Below are positions 36,810 to 45,266 of a stretch of 64,000 nt of DNA, in pieces; position 1 is the stretch's first letter; the number at the start of each line of letters is the position of its first letter. The notes under the pieces are model-generated. The model was not told the origin of the DNA and did not search any database. It was given only the letters and a program-made list of their open reading frames with translations. The translations under genes and the position numbers were made by a program. Origin of the DNA: Bacteroidota bacterium (lineage in GTDB: Bacteria > Bacteroidota > Bacteroidia > 2-12-FULL-35-15); NCBI GenBank assembly GCA_947449315.1, contig CANFRC010000001.1, forward strand, positions 173,793 through 237,792. The letters are read 5' to 3'.

Positions 36810-37166
36810 ATGAGTGAACAACCCTCGTTTTTCAAAGATTTAAAAATAATTATTCTTGATTATTTTGAAGCCAAGATTGATCTTTATAAGATTGGTGCAT
36901 ATGAAAAGGTAGCAAAGGTTTCAGCTGTATTAATATCCTCTTTCATCATAGCGATGCTATGTTTTTTTCTTCTGTTATTTCTGAGTATTAGTGCCGGTTT
37001 TTTCTTCGCACAACTTCTACATAGCAATGCACTTGGATTTCTTATCATTTTCGGGATCTACCTTATTCTACTTTTAATATTGATCATTTTCCGAAAAAAA
37101 TTATTGGAAAAATACATTGCCAATAAAGTAATTGAACAGCTATTCGAAAAAGAAGCAAATGATTAA
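36810..37166 (+). CDS. Phage-holin-superfamily 3-like integral membrane protein (Actinobacterial holin-X type)
   Basis: A 118-residue protein with two adjacent membrane spans (about 38-62 and 72-96) between amphipathic ends; resembles the PF07332 family found next to YtxH genes in Bacteroidota. Despite the name there is no phage context. It begins 5 nt after the YtxH gene and overlaps the next gene by 8 nt. Confidence 0.7.
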   Translation: MSEQPSFFKDLKIIILDYFEAKIDLYKIGAYEKVAKVSAVLISSFIIAMLCFFLLLFLSISAGFFFAQLLHSNALGFLIIFGIYLILLLILIIFRKKLLEKYIANKVIEQLFEKEAND

Positions 37167-37491
37167 CGAGCCAATTAAAATAACTGACTTAGAAAGTTTA
37201 CGGCGAGAAAAAGAACGCTTAAAAATGTATAGTTCTTACCTGGAAGCTTTGCTGGCGGACAAAATAAACCATCTAAAAAACAATCCGATGCAGTTAATTG
37301 GTGAAGAATTCCTTCCTTATGATGCAGCGCAAAATAAAAAAATAAGTGGAATTTTAGATTGGGTAAATGAATTTGTATTAGGGAAGTTCTTTAAAATGGA
37401 TTTGGATGGAAAGAATAAACTTTCTGGCTCTTTGGTAAAAATTGCCGAAGTAGGAGTTGTACGGTTATTCAGCAAATTCTTAAAACAATAA
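37159..37491 (+). CDS. Conserved protein of unknown function, third gene of the YtxH/holin-like trio
   Basis: The ATG at 37159 (inside the end of the previous gene) gives 110 residues: a charged helix with coiled-coil character (TDLESLRREKERLKMYSSYLEALL) then a C-terminal part with an amphipathic stretch (GSLVKIAEVGVVRLFSKFLKQ). No family recognised. Co-translation with the two membrane proteins suggests a cytoplasmic partner. Convergent to ftsY with 7 nt between. Confidence 0.65.
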   Translation: MINEPIKITDLESLRREKERLKMYSSYLEALLADKINHLKNNPMQLIGEEFLPYDAAQNKKISGILDWVNEFVLGKFFKMDLDGKNKLSGSLVKIAEVGVVRLFSKFLKQ

Positions 37492-37498
37492 TTATCTT

Positions 37499-38458
37499 TT
37501 ATTGCTTAAATAAGCTATCTACAAATTCATGTTTGTTGAAAACCTGAAGGTCTTCCATCTTTTCTCCTACGCCAATATATTTGACAGGAATCTTAAATGT
37601 ATCCGATATTCCAATAACTACGCCTCCTTTAGCAGTTCCATCAAGTTTGGTTAATGCTAAGGCATTCACATCGGTTGCAGCAGTAAATTGCTTGCACTGT
37701 TCTATTGCATTTTGTCCTGTTGATGCGTCTAGTACCAATAATATTTCATGAGGAGCATCTGGAATAATTTTTTGCATCACATTTTTAATCTTTGTGAGTT
37801 CATTCATCAGGTTAACTTTGTTATGCAATCGACCTGCAGTATCGATAATTACTACATCAGCACCTTTAGCTACTGCTGAGGTTAAGGTATCAAAAGCCAC
37901 AGAAGCGGGATCGGCATTCATTCCTTGAGAAACCAAAATGGCATCTGTTCTATCTGCCCAAATTTTTATCTGATCTACTGCTGCTGCACGAAAAGTATCT
38001 GCAGCGCCAATAACAACCTTTTTACCCGCATTTCTGTATTGATGAGACAATTTCCCGATTGTAGTAGTTTTACCTACTCCATTTACACCGACTACCATAA
38101 TTACATATGGTTTTTTGTCTTTGGGAACGTCGAAATCAGCTGTATCTTCTTGTCCGTTTGAAACGAGAAGATCCGCAATTTCTTCTCTTAAAATATCGTT
38201 TAAGAGAGAGGTTTCAACTTTTCTTTGTTGCGATACACGTTTCTTTATTTTTTCAATTATCCGTAAAGAAGTATCAACCCCCACATCAGAAGTCATTAAT
38301 ATTTCCTCCAGATTCTCCAAGACCTCATCGTCAATAGTAGCTTTACCCATTATGGCGTTAGCCATTTTACTGAAAAAGCTCTGTTTGGTGATGAACAGTC
38401 CTTTATTAAGACTTTCTTTTTTTTCTTTACTAAAAAAACTAAAAATACCCATAATCAT
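37499..38458 (-). CDS. ftsY: Signal recognition particle receptor FtsY
   Basis: FtsY is the membrane-bound GTPase that receives SRP-ribosome complexes. The 319-residue protein has the NG domain: GVNGVGKTTTIGKL (P-loop), DTFRAAAVDQ, DTAGRLHNK and TKLDGTAKGG. The acidic A domain of E. coli FtsY is missing, as usual in this phylum. Start may be the first ATG (38458) or the third codon ATG (MGIFSFFSK). A palindrome-rich element with a GGAGGGG stretch lies directly upstream. The SRP RNA is at 27.2 kb. Confidence 0.94.
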   Translation of the reverse strand: MIMGIFSFFSKEKKESLNKGLFITKQSFFSKMANAIMGKATIDDEVLENLEEILMTSDVGVDTSLRIIEKIKKRVSQQRKVETSLLNDILREEIADLLVSNGQEDTADFDVPKDKKPYVIMVVGVNGVGKTTTIGKLSHQYRNAGKKVVIGAADTFRAAAVDQIKIWADRTDAILVSQGMNADPASVAFDTLTSAVAKGADVVIIDTAGRLHNKVNLMNELTKIKNVMQKIIPDAPHEILLVLDASTGQNAIEQCKQFTAATDVNALALTKLDGTAKGGVVIGISDTFKIPVKYIGVGEKMEDLQVFNKHEFVDSLFKQ

Positions 38459-38464
38459 TTAATC

Positions 38465-38510
38465 CCCTCCAAGGGAGTCCTTCGGACTATTCCCCCATAA
38501 TAATGGGGGA
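38465..38510. repeat. Compact cluster of short inverted repeats upstream of ftsY
   Basis: Within 46 nt are three hairpin-forming units: CCCTccaAGGG-type at the left end, AGTCC-TTC-GGACT at 38476-38488, and TCCCCCAT-AATA-ATGGGGGA at 38491-38510. It is far more GC-rich than its surroundings and looks like an intergenic palindromic repeat unit of the REP kind, although no second copy is seen in this window. On the minus strand its end gives a GGAGGGG stretch 5 nt before the ftsY ATG. Confidence 0.5.
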
Positions 38511-38525
38511 TAACATAAAACAATA

Positions 38526-38554
38526 AAAGCTTCCCCTTGTTTGGAGAAGCCTTT
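38526..38554 (-). terminator. Terminator of the rpmG-DUF4295 transcript
   Basis: On the minus strand AAAGGCTTCTCC pairs with GGGGAAGCTTT (one mismatch and one bulge) around AAACAA, followed by TATTGTTTTA. It lies 23 nt after the DUF4295 stop. Confidence 0.65.
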
Positions 38555-38576
38555 ATATTAAAAAATATCTTAAGGA

Positions 38577-38729
38577 TTACTTCTTTAAAAAATCCTGAAT
38601 ATGATCATTGTGAATGATCTCTTCTTTAAAAGAATAAGCACCTGTTTTCGGTGATTTTACCATTTTAATCACTTTTGTAAAGTTATTTCCTTTACCTGAT
38701 TTTAGAGTCGCAACTACTTTCTTAGCCAT
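38577..38729 (-). CDS. DUF4295 small protein
   Basis: Too short for the ORF track. The 50-residue product MAKKVVATLKSGKGNNFTKV is basic, ends HNDHIQDFLKK, and matches the DUF4295 family that accompanies rpmG in Bacteroidota. A role on or near the ribosome is plausible from charge and context only. It follows rpmG by 73 nt. Confidence 0.88.
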   Translation of the reverse strand: MAKKVVATLKSGKGNNFTKVIKMVKSPKTGAYSFKEEIIHNDHIQDFLKK

Positions 38730-38802
38730 TGTATTATTCGTTTAAAGTTTTAAATAAAAATGAAAAGTTCAGCAGAACTAGCCATTTGGGATTTAAAACA
38801 AA

Positions 38803-38985
38803 TTATTTAATTTCTTTATGAACAGTAACTTTTTTCAAAATTGGGTTGTATTTTTTTAACTCCAATCTTTCTGTTGTGTTCTTTTTGTTCTTTGTTGTAA
38901 TGTAACGAGAAGTTCCCGGCATACCGCTTTCTTTATGCTCAGTACATTCCATAATCACCTGAATTCTACTACCTTTTTTAGCCAT
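38803..38985 (-). CDS. rpmG: Large ribosomal subunit protein bL33
   Basis: The 60-residue product [20 protein letters not shown] is bL33 with the zinc-free form: the four-cysteine set is absent, only one Cys near residue 14 remaining. [23 protein letters not shown] is the family core. It has its own promoter and is normally next to rpmB in this phylum; here an aminopeptidase gene lies between. Confidence 0.95.
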   Translation of the reverse strand: MAKKGSRIQVIMECTEHKESGMPGTSRYITTKNKKNTTERLELKKYNPILKKVTVHKEIK

Positions 38986-39014
38986 TTTAGTTATTGTTTT
39001 TCAAAATTGGAGTG

Positions 39015-39045
39015 CAAATATAAAATTTTTAATCTAAATCCACAA
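39015..39045 (-). promoter_or_regulatory. rpmG promoter (TTG-N20-TATATTTG)
   Basis: On the minus strand TTG (39045-39043), 20 nt, then TATATTTG (39022-39015), an exact consensus match 29 nt before the ATG. Shows that rpmG-DUF4295 is transcribed independently of rpmB. Confidence 0.65.
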
Positions 39046-39106
39046 TATTTTTATACGAATTATGCTCTAATTCCTTTCAATTCATTCAGAAATCTGCAAA
39101 ATTCCG

Positions 39107-40504
39107 CTACTTAATTTTATTAAAAAGGCTTTCTTCCTTCATCGCGGCCTCAATATCATCGATTTTTTTAGGCAAATTGCCCGATAAAATATCAGGGGCT
39201 CCTTTGGTGATAAGCACATCGTCTTCAATCCGGATTCCTATATTCCACCACTTGGGGTCACAATCTGAACCTGATGGAATATAAATGCCTGGTTCCACTG
39301 TTATTACATTGCCTGCAGTCAATTTACCATAATTTCCTGCATCGTGAACATCTAAGCCTAAGTAATGTGAGGTGCCATGGAAGAAATATTTTATATAATC
39401 AGCTTCGTTTTTTATGATTCCCAACTTCATCAATCGTTGCTGAATAACAGCCTGTGCCGCTTTATGAGGTGCTCTAAATTCAAGGCCTTCTTGACAAGCT
39501 TTTATACCCGCTACCTGAGCATCTAAAACAATATTATAAATGATTCTTTCTTCTTCCGAAAATTTTCCATTGACAGGCAAAGTACGGGTTACATCTGCAG
39601 TATACCCATGATATTCGGCACCTGCATCAACAACAAGCAGATTACCGTCATCTAGTTTTTTTCGATTGGTTTCATAGTGCAAAATACAAGAATTTTCACC
39701 TCCCCCTACTATAGAAGGGTATCCTACATATTCTGAACCTTGTTTTTTGAACATGTATTCGATTATTGCTTGGGCCTGGTATTCTTTTAATCCTACTTGT
39801 AAGGATTTCATTAGCTCATAATGCGCCACAACTGTCATGCCGATGGCTTTATGCAACAATTCCAACTCCTGTGGCTGTTTCTTTTCTCTCAAGGTGCCCA
39901 TTACGGAAACGATGTTAAAATTGTCAAGGTTTTTTTTCGCGTAACCTGTCTTTTCTTTGAAATGCTTGATAAGACTATACAAGTCGCCCCTATCGTTTAT
40001 ATCGTCACGGACATCATTGTTAAATTCTAAAAAAGACACTTGATGAAATTTAGAAAAATCAATCTCAAAGTCAGCAAATTGTTTATTTTCAAATGGAAAA
40101 GAAAAACCTAATTGATCCTTTACTCCTACTATGCCCATCCTTTTTCCAGTCCAAACTTCTTTGGCGGGGTCACGTTCCTGAATAAATATCAGTTCATTGG
40201 TTGTGATTGAATCATAGAAAGTTTGATTTTCTTTAAAAATAATGAGCATGGCGTTAGGCTCATTTAATCCTGTAAAGTAATAAAAGTTGGGGTCCTGGTG
40301 GTAAAGGTATTTAGTATCATTGGCGCGCTGACGTTCCGGATTTGCAAAAAAAACCGCACAACTGCTATCTGGTAGTAGTTTCCTTAGTGCATCCCGTCTA
40401 CCATTATGAAATTCTTTTGTCAATAGGTCGGAATCGTAATTCTGGGAATGACCCCAAAACGAGAAAAATAGAAAAATGAAGCAAAAAGAATTACGGATTA
40501 ACAT
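39107..40504 (-). CDS. pepP: Exported Xaa-Pro aminopeptidase (M24B)
   Basis: A 465-residue aminopeptidase P that removes N-terminal residues before proline. A signal peptide (NSFCFIFLFFSFWGHSQ) indicates periplasmic or surface location, unlike the cytoplasmic E. coli enzyme. The creatinase-fold N-domain precedes the pita-bread domain with two-metal ligands in VVDAGAEYHGYTADVTRT (two Asp), HGTSHYLGLDVHD (His), TVEPGIY (Glu) and RIEDDVLI (Glu). It sits inside the rpmB-rpmG neighbourhood and shares their strand. Confidence 0.92.
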   Translation of the reverse strand: MLIRNSFCFIFLFFSFWGHSQNYDSDLLTKEFHNGRRDALRKLLPDSSCAVFFANPERQRANDTKYLYHQDPNFYYFTGLNEPNAMLIIFKENQTFYDSITTNELIFIQERDPAKEVWTGKRMGIVGVKDQLGFSFPFENKQFADFEIDFSKFHQVSFLEFNNDVRDDINDRGDLYSLIKHFKEKTGYAKKNLDNFNIVSVMGTLREKKQPQELELLHKAIGMTVVAHYELMKSLQVGLKEYQAQAIIEYMFKKQGSEYVGYPSIVGGGENSCILHYETNRKKLDDGNLLVVDAGAEYHGYTADVTRTLPVNGKFSEEERIIYNIVLDAQVAGIKACQEGLEFRAPHKAAQAVIQQRLMKLGIIKNEADYIKYFFHGTSHYLGLDVHDAGNYGKLTAGNVITVEPGIYIPSGSDCDPKWWNIGIRIEDDVLITKGAPDILSGNLPKKIDDIEAAMKEESLFNKIK

Positions 40505-40606
40505 GATTATTGGTGAATTGCTAAGAAATAGACGATGGCCTTACTAAAAACAAAAAAACGTTACTACTACTGTAGCAACGTCTTAATATATAAAATAAAG
40601 TATAAA

Positions 40607-40846
40607 TTACTTTTTTAAATGACCTTGTTCTCTCGCTTCTTTAACAACAGCAGAAATACCATTTTTGTTGATGGTTTTTAACGCTGAGGTTGAGATTCTG
40701 ATAGTGATCCACTTGTCTTCTTCTGGTAAATAAAACTTCTTAGTTTGTAAATTCACATTGAATTTACGTTTAGTTTTTGTGTTTGAGTGAGATACTTTAT
40801 TACCTACAATCGCTTTTTTTCCTGTTATTTCGCAAACTCTTGACAT
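40607..40846 (-). CDS. rpmB: Large ribosomal subunit protein bL28
   Basis: A 79-residue bL28: MSRVCEITGKKAIVGNKVSHSNTKTKRKFN with the conserved N-terminal CxITGK and the SHS-NTKTKR block, ending STSALKTINKNGI. The usual length of the phylum. It has its own promoter and no partner in the same transcript is required. Confidence 0.95.
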   Translation of the reverse strand: MSRVCEITGKKAIVGNKVSHSNTKTKRKFNVNLQTKKFYLPEEDKWITIRISTSALKTINKNGISAVVKEAREQGHLKK

Positions 40847-40890
40847 TGTATTTTGTATTAAATATGTTCTTTTTTTATTTTTCGGACTGC

Positions 40891-40921
40891 AAATAACGTA
40901 ATTATTATTTAATCTGCCAAA
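40891..40921 (-). promoter_or_regulatory. Probable rpmB promoter (TTG-N20-GTTATTTG)
   Basis: On the minus strand TTG at 40921-40919, 20 nt, then GTTATTTG at 40898-40891. The TTTG and spacing fit; the first two bases deviate from TA. Confidence 0.4.
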
Positions 40922-40946
40922 TATTTTAGAAATATGTGCTATTAAA

Positions 40947-42440
40947 TTAAAACTGCAAATAGATCGGCATTACCTGATCCGCTTGTTTTACCTGAATAAT
41001 GATCCAGATAAAGATAAGAAGAATGGCTATACGGCCAGCCATTGAGATATTGGAAAGGACCTTTATAGAGATGAACTCGAAGGATTTCGGAAGAAAATGG
41101 ATGACATATCCCAGTGCCATTATTCCGAAAATGGTTCCATAGGCGGTAAACATTTGTTGCCAAGCTGTGCCATTGAAATTTTGGAAAATCTGTGAAATAA
41201 TAATTTCTGCATCTTCAAAAGAGGAGGCTTTAAAGAAGATCCAGCAGAAACAAACGAAATGAAACGTGATAATAACACCAAAGATCTTGGTCAATTTAGA
41301 AATCAGAAAATTGGATTTTGGTAGTTTAGCAACCATTGACATTCTCAACTTATCAAATGAAAGAGCTAATCCGTGCATCCCTCCCCATACAATAAAGTTA
41401 AAAGATGCGCCATGCCACAAACCTCCCAACAACATCGTGATCATTAAATTTAAATACTGACGAAACTTGCCGACTCTATTCCCACCTAATGAGATATATA
41501 AATAATCTTTTAACCAGGATGACAATGACATATGCCACCGTCTCCAAAACTCTGTTATACTGCTAGATTGATAAGGTGAATCAAAATTTTCATTGATAGT
41601 AAAACCCATCCATTTGGCCATACCAATTGCCATATCTGAATAACCGGAAAAATCACAATAAATAACCATTGCATAACCATATACACCTAACAAACATTCA
41701 ATTCCTGAATGCCTAGAAGGATCGTCAAAGATATACTGAACATAATTCACATAAATATAATCGGAGATCACCACTTTTTTAAATAGTCCTCCTAAAATGA
41801 GGTACAAGCCTTTGGCTACATCTTCCTTTGAAATATAGATATCCTTTCGGATTTGAGGAATAAAATCGGATGCTCTCACAATGGGGCCCATTACTAATTT
41901 AGGAAAGAAAGAGAGAAAGAAACAATAATCTAAAAAGCTTTGTACCGGCTTGAATTTCCCTCGATACACATCAATAGTATAACTTAAATTTTCGAAGGTG
42001 TAAAAAGAGATTCCAATGGGTAATATTAAGTTCAAAGGCTTTATGGAACCTAGTTTCAAATCATTAATAATCTCTATGAAGAAGTTGGTATATTTAAAAT
42101 AGAAAAGCAAACCTAGATTTATGACAACACTAAAGAAAAGGATTAACCGCTTTCTCTCGTTTGATTTTGCAGTAAAAATCCAATTCGATAAATTAAAATC
42201 GACAACAGCAGATAGCAAGATAAACCCAAAATAAAATCCGCAAGCTTTGTAAAAAAAATAAAGCGAGAAAATGGTAAAATAAACTACGCGCGTTAATTTC
42301 CGTTTATATAGAAATTGGTATCCCAATAAAAATAGACAAAAGAAAAACAAAAAGAATCCGCTATTGAATAATAGAGGATCTTTCGCATTATACGTGAGTT
42401 GCTGTAAAAGCTTATGGATATCTATATTGAAGTCAAACAT
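40947..42440 (-). CDS. MBOAT-family membrane O-acyltransferase (AlgI-like)
   Basis: A 497-residue protein with about eleven spans. Hallmarks are FWRRWHMSLSSWLKDYLYISLGGNR and the catalytic His region LGGLWHGASFNFIVWGGMHG. Such proteins pass acyl groups across the inner membrane for O-acetylation of alginate, teichoic acid, peptidoglycan or other surface glycans. It is the third gene after two SGNH proteins (17 and 9 nt apart), which would be the periplasmic transfer partners, like AlgJ/AlgX or PatB. Confidence 0.9.
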   Translation of the reverse strand: MFDFNIDIHKLLQQLTYNAKDPLLFNSGFFLFFFCLFLLGYQFLYKRKLTRVVYFTIFSLYFFYKACGFYFGFILLSAVVDFNLSNWIFTAKSNERKRLILFFSVVINLGLLFYFKYTNFFIEIINDLKLGSIKPLNLILPIGISFYTFENLSYTIDVYRGKFKPVQSFLDYCFFLSFFPKLVMGPIVRASDFIPQIRKDIYISKEDVAKGLYLILGGLFKKVVISDYIYVNYVQYIFDDPSRHSGIECLLGVYGYAMVIYCDFSGYSDMAIGMAKWMGFTINENFDSPYQSSSITEFWRRWHMSLSSWLKDYLYISLGGNRVGKFRQYLNLMITMLLGGLWHGASFNFIVWGGMHGLALSFDKLRMSMVAKLPKSNFLISKLTKIFGVIITFHFVCFCWIFFKASSFEDAEIIISQIFQNFNGTAWQQMFTAYGTIFGIMALGYVIHFLPKSFEFISIKVLSNISMAGRIAILLIFIWIIIQVKQADQVMPIYLQF

Positions 42441-42457
42441 ACCTTAGAGCCTGCAAA

Positions 42458-43732
42458 CTATTTTTTAGATTTTTTATATTTTTCATAACCATTCATCAAG
42501 GCATTATAAAAAAGATCACCTTGAATTTGGTAACCTCTCCCACTAAAATGGACACGATCTTTGGCTGTTAATTTCATTGCATACCATTTACCCATTGAAC
42601 CAAAGCCTCCCATTATTTCATACAGATCCCAATAAGGTAGATTATGTTTTAGTGCATACGTAATAATTGTTTCTTTTGCTAATTTCATATCCGGATTTTT
42701 CACTCTTCCTTTTCTGGATTTACGGTATGAATCTGCTGGTGTAGTCAATAGAACAGCAGCATTTGGATTCGCTAGTTTTATATTTGTTATCAAGCTGTCT
42801 ATATTTCTACTAAACAAATCTTTATCAAATCCTTTTGAAAAAGCTTCGTTGGTGCCCATTGAAACAATTATTAAATCGGGAGAAAGATAAGGCAACTGTT
42901 GCATAAAATATTTAGACATCGTATAATGTCTGAATTCTGCACCATTTACACCAATCATATTGTAAACTATTCCTGAGGAATCATTTTCTAAAAGCATACC
43001 ATAGATGCGCGTGCATTTCTGTGTAGCCGTATCGACACATTTATTTCTTAAATAAATTTGACGAACAGGTTTATCAAATTTTAATTCAGAAACAAATGGA
43101 TTTGTAGATCTATCTGTTGATTTAAAAATTCCTCGTTCGCAATTTTGGTCATCACAAATAGAAATATCAAAATTATTTAACCCTTTTTCATGAAACAAGG
43201 TAAACTTTGTAAAGCTATATCCCAATCCTGGCTGATCTTTCACCATCAAATTGATCTGCGCGGCGGAATCACTAGTTTCAATTGTGAATCCACTGATGCC
43301 AATAGGCAAAGGTTTATCGTAAAACACATTCCTCTTTGAATCCCATATTGCATTTGTAATGGTTTTGTAGGATTGCGGCTCGTTGCTTTTAGCGACACGA
43401 TAGGGGAATATCAATCCTCGTCCAGCATTGCCAAATTTAAGTTGTAATTTTTGGCGCATGGTACCTGAAAAAAAGTCTGCCTGAATATGTGAATCTCCGA
43501 TATGAACAATGTCCACTCTACCTTTTTTTGTTGATTCTAATTGACTCAATTTCTCATAAAAAAACGTCAACGAAGAACTATCGTTCTCTATTTTATTTAA
43601 GCCCTTTTTTATAAACTTATATTGTGAATATGCAGTAGAATCAATAGTCTGAGCAGATAAAAAGCCTAGATAAAAAACAAGAGATGCGAAAGTAAGTAAA
43701 AATGATTTTTTATTTTTCGTTGTTAGAAACAT
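42458..43732 (-). CDS. Exported SGNH/GDSL hydrolase-fold protein (second of pair)
   Basis: The 424-residue product has an N-terminal signal or anchor segment (KKSFLLTFASLVFYLGFLSAQ). SGNH blocks: HIGDSHIQADFFSG (block I Ser), a central Gly/Asn region (IYGMLLENDSSGIVYNMIGVNGAEF), LIIVSMGTNEAF, and the C-terminal DRVHFSGRGY with the Asp/His pair. A middle insert of about 120 residues resembles a carbohydrate-binding module. Likely acts with the MBOAT to transfer or remove acetyl groups on a surface polymer. Confidence 0.85.
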   Translation of the reverse strand: MFLTTKNKKSFLLTFASLVFYLGFLSAQTIDSTAYSQYKFIKKGLNKIENDSSSLTFFYEKLSQLESTKKGRVDIVHIGDSHIQADFFSGTMRQKLQLKFGNAGRGLIFPYRVAKSNEPQSYKTITNAIWDSKRNVFYDKPLPIGISGFTIETSDSAAQINLMVKDQPGLGYSFTKFTLFHEKGLNNFDISICDDQNCERGIFKSTDRSTNPFVSELKFDKPVRQIYLRNKCVDTATQKCTRIYGMLLENDSSGIVYNMIGVNGAEFRHYTMSKYFMQQLPYLSPDLIIVSMGTNEAFSKGFDKDLFSRNIDSLITNIKLANPNAAVLLTTPADSYRKSRKGRVKNPDMKLAKETIITYALKHNLPYWDLYEIMGGFGSMGKWYAMKLTAKDRVHFSGRGYQIQGDLFYNALMNGYEKYKKSKK

Positions 43733-43741
43733 AAGAAGTTA

Positions 43742-45148
43742 CTAGTTTAAAAGCTTTTTGTTTTGTTTTTTATTATAATCAGTGTATTCGCTCATTATTT
43801 TACTAAATAAGATCTTCCCTACTTTATGAGCTCCTTTAAAATTAAAATGAGTATAATCTTTATTAGCAAGTGCTGTATCTCCTTCCACCCATTTCACCAT
43901 AGATCCGTTCCCTCCCATAGCGTCGTATAAGCTCCAGAACGCTAATTTATTTTCTTGCGCCATCCGTTTTTGAGTTTTCACTAAAATAGGAACACTTGGA
44001 TCTGTTTGGTAAACACCATCCTTTCGATAACTTTTATCACCCACACTAATTAGCAAAATACTTGCATTCGGAAAACTAGACTGAATGTGTTTGATCACCG
44101 TATTCATTCCATGTTCGTACCATGAAAAATCAGTAACAATAGGATTCACGGTGTTTAAGCCGTATTCCAAAATGATCAGATCATACCCCAAACAATCATT
44201 CGTTGAAGCATATACATTTTGCGATACATTCTTAATGGGCAATCCCGAGTTCCCTCGGAACGAAAAATTATCTACAAACACACCACTATCACTTTCAATA
44301 CTGAAGCCGAAAATATCAACAGGGGTTTTACATTGAAACCTTGCATTAATGAATTGACAGCCATTTCCTGTATTTATAAGTAATTGATTAACAGGATTTG
44401 TTCCAGCTAATTTATAACGTGTTCCATTCACTTCAGCATAATTTTCGCCATTGCTTTTACCGTATAATAATTTAGCCTCATAAAATTTATTAAGATGTTT
44501 TTTATTGACACCTGCATATTTTACCCAACTGCCCGAAGTCGTATTGGTGGTATCCGCTGTTACGCTAACAGTTGGCACAAAGCTATATCCTGATATTCCA
44601 AGGACATGATTAGCCGGCATAGTTTCTAATAAATTATGTGTGGTCCAACCCTCAAAAGAGTGAATGATACTTGTGCGGAAGCCAGAAACAATTGATGTAA
44701 TAGGAACATACCCTACTCCATTTCCGCCAAAGGTGTTCTGCAAACATTCACGAAGATCTTGTGTAATAAGATCGCCTTCGATCATTGAATCACCAAAATA
44801 GGCAATACGCGTTTTATGTTTATGAATTTTAATTTCATTCAGTGATTGAAAAAAATGAGCCAATGCTGAAGTGCTATCGTGTTCGAAATCATAAATATTA
44901 CTTGTATCAACTTGACGAATAGCAAAGTCTGTACTGTCTTTTTTTACGATTGAATCCGTAATTATTTTTTTAGTTAGCGTAACTTTTTTGTAATTCCCTT
45001 TGGTAGTGATATCTGAAAGAGGATCTACTTTTTTTGTTTGAAAACCAAAAAGGTGGAATGTTGTAGTAAATTGAGAAGCGACAAGCAAAGCAATTGCTGC
45101 TGAAAGCAACATTATAAAAGGTTGAGAATGCTTGTTGTTGTTGTTCAT
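43742..45148 (-). CDS. Membrane-anchored SGNH/GDSL hydrolase-fold protein (first of pair)
   Basis: The 468-residue protein has one N-terminal membrane segment (about 12-30). SGNH blocks are IAYFGDSMIEGDLITQDLR, a central FSFRGNSGLPI, LIILEYGLNTVN (Asn in place) and DYTHFNFKGAHKVG with Asp/His. It is a clear paralogue of the next gene. First gene of a three-gene unit ending in the MBOAT. Confidence 0.85.
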   Translation of the reverse strand: MNNNNKHSQPFIMLLSAAIALLVASQFTTTFHLFGFQTKKVDPLSDITTKGNYKKVTLTKKIITDSIVKKDSTDFAIRQVDTSNIYDFEHDSTSALAHFFQSLNEIKIHKHKTRIAYFGDSMIEGDLITQDLRECLQNTFGGNGVGYVPITSIVSGFRTSIIHSFEGWTTHNLLETMPANHVLGISGYSFVPTVSVTADTTNTTSGSWVKYAGVNKKHLNKFYEAKLLYGKSNGENYAEVNGTRYKLAGTNPVNQLLINTGNGCQFINARFQCKTPVDIFGFSIESDSGVFVDNFSFRGNSGLPIKNVSQNVYASTNDCLGYDLIILEYGLNTVNPIVTDFSWYEHGMNTVIKHIQSSFPNASILLISVGDKSYRKDGVYQTDPSVPILVKTQKRMAQENKLAFWSLYDAMGGNGSMVKWVEGDTALANKDYTHFNFKGAHKVGKILFSKIMSEYTDYNKKQNKKLLN

Positions 45149-45215
45149 TGAGATGCCAAGGAAATTGTCAGTAAATATACTATTTTGAAATGGAGTTGAT
45201 TAATCCTAATTAATA

Positions 45216-45247
45216 AAAAAACGCTCTGAAAAATCAGAGCGTTTTTT
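45216..45247 (-). terminator. Terminator after the triple-FKBP gene
   Basis: AAAAAACGCTCTGA and TCAGAGCGTTTTTT form a perfect 14-bp stem around AAAA; symmetric A/T ends. Confidence 0.85.
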
Positions 45248-45266
45248 GAATTTTAAACATTTATGA

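Noticed and set aside
36810-37166. Prophage holin
   Set aside because: No phage genes are near and the gene belongs to a YtxH-linked chromosomal trio.
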